A stretch of 16,474 nucleotides of DNA from an uncultured Leptotrichia sp. (GTDB lineage Bacteria; Fusobacteriota; Fusobacteriia; Fusobacteriales; Leptotrichiaceae). Where the stretch lies: positions 1 to 16,474 of the forward strand of contig CALIJH010000071.1 of NCBI GenBank assembly GCA_938017765.1, read 5' to 3'. Position numbers and translations under genes: made by a program. Each line of letters starts with the position of its first letter. Within the stretch, counting starts at the first letter, position 1. Below, piece after piece: positions 1 to 6,214 of the stretch. The notes under the pieces were generated by a model. It was not told the origin of the DNA. It saw only the letters and a program-made list of their open reading frames with translations, and ran no database searches.

Positions 1-148
1 GAATAAAGGATAAAATAAAAAATTATATATAAAAAATATTTCAGAAATGAAATAATAGATAACTATAGATAGATAAGTAATAAAATTATGTAACATATAC
101 TCGTTAAGTAAATTTATGTATTAATGGATAAATATAATAATAAAATAA

Positions 149-252
149 ATAAACCGAAAAATATATTTTTAGGGAGTTGACAAGGATTTGCCGTCTTAAA
201 TGTTTTAAGCTGTGAAGTTTTGATTAACTTGTAAATATATTTTTCGGTTTAT
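149..252. repeat. 104-bp element bounded by a perfect 20-bp inverted repeat
   Basis: Positions 149-168 (ATAAACCGAAAAATATATTT) are the exact reverse complement of 233-252, with 64 bases between. The interior contains a small 6-bp hairpin (195-200 with 204-209, loop TGT) and no open reading frame of note. A T-rich run (253-260) follows the right arm, so a very long-looped terminator of an upstream transcript is possible. A small MITE-like element or a structured RNA are alternatives. No clear target-site duplication is visible. The repeat is seen directly; its function is unknown. Confidence 0.55.
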
Positions 253-526
253 ATTTTTTTATAAGGAAAGTAAATATGTTTTTGAAATATCCAAAACAGT
301 CTTCTATTTAAACAGATTATGAAATATTATAATCTACAATATTTAAAAGGGCATTGCAGTCATTACATTTAAATAACTCAAAATTTTTCATAATATTTAA
401 ATATCCTGTTTAAATATTAATGTATCCGGTAAATTTTAAAAAAAATATCAGCTTTTTTATTTTAAAACAAAAAATGAAAAAAAATTTTAAAAACAAGAAA
501 AAAAATAAAAAAAAATTTATTTTTAC

Positions 527-558
527 CTATTTACAATTTGAAAAAATGAGGTACAATA
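527..558 (+). promoter_or_regulatory. Promoter of the satABC-nanKA operon with shared operator-like spacer
   Basis: A -35 box TTTACA (530-535) and a -10 box TACAAT (552-557) are separated by 16 bases. The whole 527-558 segment matches 12050-12081 upstream of nanE at 30 of 32 positions. The match includes the spacer core TTGAAAAAATGAGGTA, which is not required for basal promoter function and so probably binds a regulator. An A-tract-rich segment precedes it. Transcription would start near 564, leaving a leader of about 60 bases before satA. Confidence 0.7.
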
Positions 559-622
559 TATTGCTGAGAAAAAAATAAAAAATTTCAATAATATTTAAAA
601 AATAGAAAACGGAGGTAATGTA

Positions 623-1948
623 ATGAACAAAAATTTTATGAAGAAATTTTTAATTGGAGTATTATTCACTTTTGTTTTAGTGGCATGTGGAGGTAAAAAT
701 GGAAAATCTAATGGAGAAAAATTGGATCCTAATCAAAAAGTAACCATAAAATACTGGTCATTTCCCAATTTTACTTCGGACGGAGAATTTAAAACACCCG
801 AAGAATATGATGCAGCTCTAATTAAAGCTTTTGAAGAAAAATATCCTAATATTAAAGTTGAATATCAAAAAATAGATTTTACTGACGGGCCTGCAAAAAT
901 TGAGACAGCAATTCAGGCAAAATCAAATCCTGACGTTGTAATTGACGCTCCGGGAAGGATTATAGACTGGGCTAAAAAAGGATATTTAGCACCTTTTGAA
1001 AATGCGGATTTGTCAAAATATTCCAAAGTTATAGCAGAAGCAAGCAGCTTTGATAAAAAATTATATCTGTACCCTTTGGGAACAGCACCTTTCGTAATGG
1101 CAGTAAATAAAAAACTGACAGATAAACTTGGAGTAACTGATTTGTTGCCGCTAAATAAACCTGGTAGAAACTGGACTGTTGAAGAATTTGAAAAATTTCT
1201 GAGAGCAGTAAAAGCTAAAGACCCTTCTGTCGACCCTGTACTGTTTTATACAAAAAGTCAGGCAGGAGACCAAGGACCGAGAGCATTTGTTTCAAATCTG
1301 TATAATACATGGATAACAGACGAAGGAATAACAAAATATATAATAAATGATGAGAACGGCGTAAAAGCAATGGAATGGATAAAAAAAGCGTACGATGACG
1401 GATTACTGGGAAAAGGAGTTTCAGCTGAAGCCAAAGATGCCCTCGAAGCATTCAGAAGCGGAAAAGCTGTAGCAACAATACTTTATTCTCCCGGACTAAA
1501 AGGTCAGGATAAGGAAACAATCGCAAAAGGAGAGTTTGAACCTGTGTTTGTATCTCTGCCTAACAATTCGGGACAGGCAAAATTTGAATTTTTATTGGCA
1601 GGAGCAGCAGTATTTGATAATGGAGACCCTGCAAAAATCGCAGCAGCACAAAAATTTGTAGACTTTGTAGTAAATGACCCTGTGTGGGGAGAAAGAAATC
1701 TGAAAGCTACAAATAACTTCTCACCTGTAGGTAAGACAGGATTATACGGTGATGATGCTGAAATTAAGTATTTGGAATCATTGTCTCAGTTTTACGGGTC
1801 ATATTATAATACAATAGACGGATTTGCTCAGATGAGACCTCTGTGGTTTAATATGGTTCAGGCTATATTGAACGGACAGACAGCTCCTAAAGCAGGGCTG
1901 GATAAATTTGTAGAAGATGCAAATAAAACAATATCCGACGCTAAATAA
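623..1948 (+). CDS. satA: Sialic acid ABC transporter solute-binding lipoprotein SatA
   Basis: This is a family 1 extracellular solute-binding protein of 441 residues, expected to capture free sialic acid outside the membrane and deliver it to SatBC. The N-terminus is a lipoprotein signal: KK, a hydrophobic segment, then lipobox LVAC with Cys22 as the lipidated residue, followed by a Gly/Lys/Asn-rich linker. Segments I recognise from pneumococcal SatA (SP_1683) are DAPGRII (108-114), GDQGPRAFVSNLY (215-227) and YYNTIDGFAQMR (394-405). They set it apart from generic sugar-binding proteins. GGAGGT at 611-616 supports the start. It is first in the operon, and a palindrome (1994-2021) lies between it and satB, as is common where the binding protein must be made in excess over the permeases. 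Family assignment is firm; sialic acid specificity rests on motif resemblance and on the nanK-nanA neighbours. Confidence 0.86.
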   Translation: MNKNFMKKFLIGVLFTFVLVACGGKNGKSNGEKLDPNQKVTIKYWSFPNFTSDGEFKTPEEYDAALIKAFEEKYPNIKVEYQKIDFTDGPAKIETAIQAKSNPDVVIDAPGRIIDWAKKGYLAPFENADLSKYSKVIAEASSFDKKLYLYPLGTAPFVMAVNKKLTDKLGVTDLLPLNKPGRNWTVEEFEKFLRAVKAKDPSVDPVLFYTKSQAGDQGPRAFVSNLYNTWITDEGITKYIINDENGVKAMEWIKKAYDDGLLGKGVSAEAKDALEAFRSGKAVATILYSPGLKGQDKETIAKGEFEPVFVSLPNNSGQAKFEFLLAGAAVFDNGDPAKIAAAQKFVDFVVNDPVWGERNLKATNNFSPVGKTGLYGDDAEIKYLESLSQFYGSYYNTIDGFAQMRPLWFNMVQAILNGQTAPKAGLDKFVEDANKTISDAK

Positions 1949-1993
1949 TAATCATATTGTATAATAAAGAAATTGTCATAAATATTATTTGAT

Positions 1994-2021
1994 ATAAACT
2001 AAAAAATATTTTTCAGTTTAT
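1994..2021 (+). promoter_or_regulatory. Imperfect 28-bp palindrome between satA and satB
   Basis: ATAAACTAAAAAAT (1994-2007) is followed directly by its near-perfect reverse complement (2008-2021); 13 of 14 pairs match, the exception being 2001 with 2014. In RNA it could fold only with a few central A-T pairs opened. Position between a binding-protein gene and its permease genes suggests an mRNA-stabilising or attenuating stem-loop that sets the SatA:SatBC ratio; a DNA operator is the alternative. Its right half resembles the right arm of the upstream repeat at 233-252. Confidence 0.45.
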
Positions 2022-2077
2022 CATATATGGAAATTTATCGGTTTAAGGCAGTTTCTAAAAGGAACGGTGAAAGAATA

Positions 2078-2986
2078 ATGAGCAGTAGTAACAGCATTGC
2101 GGGAAAATATAAATGGAACTGGAAAAAAGTTGATTATAGTGCATATCTGTTTATTTTACCTGTAATGATATTTTTTCTGAGTTTTGTTCTGTATCCTATG
2201 ATAAAGGGGGTACATTTATCTCTATATAGATTTAGGGGACGAAATACAATTTTTGTAGGACTGAAACATTACATAGACTTATTTAAAAATGACATATTTT
2301 TAAAATCAGCTGTAAATACAGTATTCATAACATTTGTTGCCTTACCTGTAGTAGTGATATTTTCTATATTTGTAGCTTATGTAATATATGAGAAAAATGC
2401 TACTGTGAGGTCATTTTTCAGGGGAATTTTTTACATTCCTGCAATATCTTCGGTAGTTTCCATTACTGTTGTATGGAACTGGATATATCATCCTAAATAC
2501 GGGATATTAAATTATGTTTTTCAAAAGACACATTTGATTTCCAAGCCGATAGACTGGCTCGGAGACCCTAAAACAGCAATATTTGCAATTATAGCCATAC
2601 TTATAACTACGAGCGTAGGACAGCCGATAATCTTATATGTAGCTGCACTGGGAAATGTGCCTAAGGATTTAATGGAAGCAGCAAGAATAGACGGTGCTAA
2701 TGAGTGGCATACTTTCAGGGATGTTACATGGCCTCTGATAATGCCGACAACATTATATATAGTAGTTGTGACGACTATAAATAGTTTCCAGATATTTGCA
2801 TTAATACAGCTGCTTACTCACGGAGGACCGAATTACAGCACTTCTACAGTTATGTATCTCGTTTATCAGACTGCAATAACGGAAGGTCGTTTCGGAGTAT
2901 CATCGGCAATGGGTATAGTCCTTGCAATTATAATAGGTATAATATCAGTATTACAGTTTAAATTTTTATCAAAAGATATAGATTAG
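2078..2986 (+). CDS. satB: Sialic acid ABC transporter permease SatB (MalF/UgpA type)
   Basis: Integral membrane permease of the binding-protein-dependent sugar importer family, about 302 residues with six predicted transmembrane segments. The first starts near YLFILPVMIFF. The cytoplasmic EAA loop, which docks to the ATPase, reads EAARIDGANEW and starts near residue 200. An in-frame ATG at 2027 would add 17 residues but has no ribosome binding site and abuts the palindrome. The ATG at 2078 has GGTGA at 2066-2070 with a 7-base spacer and gives the usual N-terminus, so I chose it. It should pair with SatC to form the channel for SatA-delivered sialic acid. It is clearly paralogous to the permease at 12896-13792. 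Family is certain; substrate is inferred from satA and the downstream nan genes. Confidence 0.84.
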   Translation: MSSSNSIAGKYKWNWKKVDYSAYLFILPVMIFFLSFVLYPMIKGVHLSLYRFRGRNTIFVGLKHYIDLFKNDIFLKSAVNTVFITFVALPVVVIFSIFVAYVIYEKNATVRSFFRGIFYIPAISSVVSITVVWNWIYHPKYGILNYVFQKTHLISKPIDWLGDPKTAIFAIIAILITTSVGQPIILYVAALGNVPKDLMEAARIDGANEWHTFRDVTWPLIMPTTLYIVVVTTINSFQIFALIQLLTHGGPNYSTSTVMYLVYQTAITEGRFGVSSAMGIVLAIIIGIISVLQFKFLSKDID

Positions 2987-2999
2987 GAGGAGGGGAGAC

Positions 3000-3836
3000 A
3001 TGAAAAATAACAAGAAAGGATCAATATTTTCGAGTATTTTCATAGCAATATTAATAATGTTTACAATATTTTTTATATTTCCTTTTTACTGGATAGCGAC
3101 AGGAGCATTTAAAATACAGGAAGTAGCAATAAGTATACCTCCTGAGTGGTTCCCTCTGAAACCGACACTGGAAAATTTTGATAAACTTTTAGTACCGTTG
3201 ACAACGAGGTGGTTTTTTAATTCGGTATTTGTATCATTTATGACGACCGTACTTGTATGCATAACAGCCTCACTGGCGGGATATGCTCTGGCTAAGAAGC
3301 AGTTTCCCGGAGCGGGGATTATTTTTATAACTTTTGTAGCGGCAATGGCACTTCCTAAGCAAGTAATATTGATACCGTTGCTAAAATTCATTACCGAATT
3401 GGGCTGGATAGATAGTTATAAGGCACTCATACTTCCAGCTGTAGGTTGGCCTTTTGGAGTGTTTTTGATGAAACAGTTTTCCCAATCCGTGCCAAATGAA
3501 CTGTTGGAATCTGCAAGAATAGACGGATGTGGAGAACTAAAAACATTTATCAATATTGTTTTGCCTATTATAAAACCGGGAATAGGAGCTCTGGCAATAT
3601 TTACATTTATAGCCAGCTGGAATGACTATTTTTCACAGTTGATATTTACAAACAGTGAAATGATGAAAACATTACCCTTGGGGGTTGCCGCAATGGCACA
3701 GAGTGCAGAATTTTCATTGAATTACGGACTGCTGATGGCAGGAGCATTATTGGCTTCATTACCTATGATAATAGTATTTCTTATGTTCCAGAATTACTTT
3801 ACACAGGGAGTAACAATGGGAGCTGTAAAAGGATAG
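3000..3836 (+). CDS. satC: Sialic acid ABC transporter permease SatC (MalG/UgpE type)
   Basis: The second membrane subunit of the sat importer, 278 residues with about six transmembrane segments. The N-terminal segment FTIFFIFPFYWIATGAFK and the conserved FNSVFVSFMTTVL block are typical of MalG-type subunits. The ATPase-docking EAA loop is ESARIDGCGE, starting near residue 170. An AGGAGGAGGGG ribosome binding site (2986-2996) overlaps the satB stop, giving a 13-base gap, so the two are co-translated closely. No ATPase gene follows; the likely energy subunit is the MsmK-like protein at 6215-7318. The protein at 13804-14649 is a paralogue. Confidence 0.85.
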   Translation: MKNNKKGSIFSSIFIAILIMFTIFFIFPFYWIATGAFKIQEVAISIPPEWFPLKPTLENFDKLLVPLTTRWFFNSVFVSFMTTVLVCITASLAGYALAKKQFPGAGIIFITFVAAMALPKQVILIPLLKFITELGWIDSYKALILPAVGWPFGVFLMKQFSQSVPNELLESARIDGCGELKTFINIVLPIIKPGIGALAIFTFIASWNDYFSQLIFTNSEMMKTLPLGVAAMAQSAEFSLNYGLLMAGALLASLPMIIVFLMFQNYFTQGVTMGAVKG

Positions 3837-3849
3837 GAGTTGGGATAAA

Positions 3850-4149
3850 ATGATTGAAAATTTTAGAGTAATGATTATAGGTTGGTTTTATTACGGAGCG
3901 GTATTTATGTTAGGTTCAATAATAGTAACCGCAATGCTAAATAAAGTTTTTAACAAACTCTATATTCCTCCTCTTATAATTAATGCAGTAAGCATAATAC
4001 TACTGTTTGTAGGAATTAGACTGAATATGAAAAATATGACTTATGCAATGTATTTCAATTATATTCCTACAGTTATGGCAAGTATATTTTATAATTCTAT
4101 AATTTTTATAGTGAGAAAAATTCAGAAAAGGGCGGATGTGAACTGTTAA
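3850..4149 (+). CDS. Small membrane protein of unknown function within the sat-nan operon
   Basis: I do not recognise this 99-residue protein. Three hydrophobic segments are visible: about residues 8-29, 38-58 and 66-88. The C-terminus is a short basic tail (RKIQKRADVNC). The gene starts 13 bases after satC behind AGGAG (3835-3839), and its stop overlaps the nanK start by one base (TAATG at 4147-4151). It is therefore a real operon member, translated together with its neighbours. There is no signal peptidase site and no enzyme motif. By position it could be an accessory of the sialic acid importer or of ManNAc metabolism, but nothing in the sequence proves a role. Confidence 0.75.
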   Translation: MIENFRVMIIGWFYYGAVFMLGSIIVTAMLNKVFNKLYIPPLIINAVSIILLFVGIRLNMKNMTYAMYFNYIPTVMASIFYNSIIFIVRKIQKRADVNC

Positions 4150-5057
4150 TGTATTATATATGTATAGATATAGGCGGAACATCAATAAAATACGGAGTTC
4201 TGACCAAAGACGGCGATACTGTGGTAAACGGTACAATTATAACAAGGGTTACTTCTAAGGAAAATTATATTCTTACAGATATAAAAAAAATGATTGGAGA
4301 TATTCTTGAACAGTACAGTATGTATACTATAGAGGGAATATGTATCTCTTCTGCGGGAGTTGTGGATAATAAAAAAGGAGAAATAATTTACTCGGGACCT
4401 ACTATTCCTAAATATACGGGAACTAAATTGAAAGAAGAACTGGAAAAGGAATTTTCCCTACCCTGTGAAGTAGAAAATGATGTGAATTGTGCAGGTCTTG
4501 GAGAATACTGGAAAGGAGCAGGAAAAAATTCAAAATCTATGGTCTGCATAACTATAGGTACAGGAATTGGAGGTTCAATAATACTGGACGGACAACTGCT
4601 GAACGGAATAGGGTATACGGCAGGAGAGATAGGATATATGGATGTGAATGGCAACTACATTCAGAATATTGCTTCATCCAAATATTTAGTACAGAAAGTC
4701 CAGAAAGAAAAAAAGGAAAAAGAAGGAATAGAAGGAAAGATAAACGGCTTGAATATCTTCGAGCTGGCAAAACAGGGCGATAAAATCTGTATAAATGCTA
4801 TAGATGAAATGATAAAAAATCTTTCCGTAGGAATAAGAAATATAATTTATCTCTTAAATCCTGAAATAATAGTAATAGGTGGAGGAATAACTGCCCAGAA
4901 AGAATATCTCGAACAAAAAATGAGAAAAGAAATAAATGATAATATGATAAGTGAAATATTCAGAAAAACAAGAATAGAACTGGCACAACAAGGAAATCAG
5001 GCAGGAATGTTAGGTGCATTATATCATTTCCTGACAAAAAGAAATAAATTTAAATAA
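4149..5057 (+). CDS. nanK: N-acetylmannosamine kinase NanK (ROK family, without zinc motif)
   Basis: A ROK-family sugar kinase of 302 residues, expected to phosphorylate ManNAc at O6 with ATP in the cytoplasm, the step after NanA. Visible motifs: N-terminal phosphate loop DIGGTSIKYG (7-16), END (109-111) with the likely catalytic base Asp111, and the second nucleotide-binding glycine motif GTGIGG (137-142). The canonical ROK zinc site (His in GEIGH, then CxCGxxGCxE) is missing: the sequence here is GEIGY (159-163) and no cysteine cluster follows. NanK proteins lacking the zinc site are known, for example in Staphylococcus aureus, so this is probably functional. The start overlaps the previous stop and has only a weak upstream GGGCGGA, which suggests translational coupling. 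Fructokinase or glucokinase activity is possible by family, but nanA next door supports ManNAc. Confidence 0.83.
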   Translation: MYYICIDIGGTSIKYGVLTKDGDTVVNGTIITRVTSKENYILTDIKKMIGDILEQYSMYTIEGICISSAGVVDNKKGEIIYSGPTIPKYTGTKLKEELEKEFSLPCEVENDVNCAGLGEYWKGAGKNSKSMVCITIGTGIGGSIILDGQLLNGIGYTAGEIGYMDVNGNYIQNIASSKYLVQKVQKEKKEKEGIEGKINGLNIFELAKQGDKICINAIDEMIKNLSVGIRNIIYLLNPEIIVIGGGITAQKEYLEQKMRKEINDNMISEIFRKTRIELAQQGNQAGMLGALYHFLTKRNKFK

Positions 5058-5093
5058 ATAATTTAAATAAATAAAAAATGAAAGGATAGAAAA

Positions 5094-6008
5094 ATGGGAA
5101 AAGAACTGGAAAAATTTAAAGGAATATTTATGGCGATGTATTCGGCTTATGATGACAATGGAAATGTGGATAAGGAAAGAGTAAAAAAACTGGCAAGATA
5201 TTATGCCGATAAAAAAGTAAAAGGACTATATGTCGGAGGAAGCTCAGGAGAAGGAGTTCTTCAGAGCGAGGAAGAAAGAAAACAGGTAGTTGAAGCGGTA
5301 ATGGAAGAAGTAAAGGGAGAACTGACAATCATCGTCCATGTAGGAGCAAATTCGACGCCTGAAAGCGTAAGACTGGCACAACATGCTGAAAAAGTGGGAG
5401 CAGATGCAGTGTCATCAATTCCCGCAGTATATTACAGACTGTCTCCTCAATCAGTAAAAGCCCACTGGCAGGCAATGATAGACAGTACAAATCTGCCTTT
5501 TATAATTTATCATATTCCACAGACAACAGGATTTAACTTGCCTATAAGTCTCTTTGAAGAAATGGCAAAACAGGAAAAAGTGATAGGAATAAAATGTTCT
5601 TCTGAAAGTACATTTGAATTACAACAATTTAAAGCAGTAGGAGGAAAAGACTTTTTAGTATTTAACGGACCTGACGAACAGTTTGTGGCAGGAAGAGCTA
5701 TAGGAGCAGATGCAGGAATAGGAGGAACTTACGGAGTAATGCCGGAACTGTTTATGAAACTGAATGAATATATAAATAATCAGGAACTCAACAAAGCAAG
5801 AGAATTACAAAATGAAGTAAATGAAATTATAAAAGGACTACTTTCTGTAGGTTCACTGTATGGTGCATGTAAATATATTCTCCATTTGAGAGGAGTAGAA
5901 ACAGGTGTTCCGAGACTGCCTATGCTGCCGATAACAGACGATAAGACAAAAGAATTTTTAAAAGGGTTAAATGATAAAATATTGAGTTTAATTAAAAAAA
6001 TCAGCTAA
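5094..6008 (+). CDS. nanA: N-acetylneuraminate lyase NanA
   Basis: A class I aldolase of the DapA/NanA TIM-barrel family, 304 residues, cleaving N-acetylneuraminate to ManNAc and pyruvate. Visible are the carboxylate-binding loop GGSSGE (48-53), Tyr139 in YHIPQTTG, the Schiff-base Lys167 in GIKCSS, and FNGPDEQF, whose Asp/Glu match the sugar-binding pair of the E. coli enzyme. GIGGTYG follows. The block from FNGPDEQF to GTYGVMPELFMKLN closely recalls pneumococcal SP_1676 rather than the E. coli or clostridial NanA type. It is preceded by AAAGGA, follows nanK by 36 bases and ends the operon; no obvious terminator follows. Dihydrodipicolinate synthase is unlikely given the nan context. Confidence 0.87.
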   Translation: MGKELEKFKGIFMAMYSAYDDNGNVDKERVKKLARYYADKKVKGLYVGGSSGEGVLQSEEERKQVVEAVMEEVKGELTIIVHVGANSTPESVRLAQHAEKVGADAVSSIPAVYYRLSPQSVKAHWQAMIDSTNLPFIIYHIPQTTGFNLPISLFEEMAKQEKVIGIKCSSESTFELQQFKAVGGKDFLVFNGPDEQFVAGRAIGADAGIGGTYGVMPELFMKLNEYINNQELNKARELQNEVNEIIKGLLSVGSLYGACKYILHLRGVETGVPRLPMLPITDDKTKEFLKGLNDKILSLIKKIS

Positions 6009-6135
6009 GAAATATAAAAATCAGACATAAACAGAGCTGAAAAAATATATTAATAAAAAACGTATGAAAACAGAATGTAACGAGATATACATATCCAAAA
6101 ACTTAAAAAACAGAATAAAATTTTTAATGGCTTTA

Positions 6136-6163
6136 TTGACAAAAGGAAAAATTGAAGTATACT
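6136..6163 (+). promoter_or_regulatory. Promoter of the ATPase-regulator operon
   Basis: TTGACA (6136-6141) and TATACT (6158-6163) are 16 bases apart, about 50 bases upstream of the ATPase gene. The element aligns without gaps to the satA promoter (530-557) at 20 of 28 positions. GAAAAA, TGA and GTA in the spacer and -10 flank fall in the same places, so it may be a weaker member of the same regulated set. It lies in the 206-base gap after nanA, which shows no clear terminator. Confidence 0.6.
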
Positions 6164-6214
6164 TATAATAAATAAGTTTGTCGAAAAAATTAAAGATAAT
6201 TGAGGAGGGCAAAA

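Larger units (their letters stand above)
1..622. other. Non-coding region upstream of satA
   Basis: No convincing gene is present on either strand. Contents: A/T-rich sequence at 1-148; the inverted-repeat element at 149-252; a second weak palindromic zone at 305-416 (TATTTAAACAG 305-315 pairs with 406-416, and ATTATGAAA 316-324 pairs with 386-394); a nearly pure A/T stretch at about 455-525 with repeated A-tracts that could act as an UP element or bend the DNA; and the satA promoter at 530-557. The large size of this region before a short-leader operon is itself notable. Confidence 0.6.

Noticed and set aside
177..205. TTGACA at 177-182 as a promoter inside the inverted-repeat element
   Set aside because: No acceptable -10 box at 15-19 bases downstream.
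276..311. Eleven-codon reading frame (MFLKYPKQSSI) behind AAGGAAAG
   Set aside because: Too short to separate from chance; no run of regulatory codons and no attenuator-like arrangement after it.
2027..2077. Longer N-terminus for SatB from the ATG at 2027
   Set aside because: No ribosome binding site, and the added 17 residues do not look like the family N-terminus; the ATG at 2078 has GGTGA at the right spacing.
6200..6214. TTG start giving five more residues on the ABC ATPase
   Set aside because: The added codons are the ribosome binding site of the ATG at 6215.
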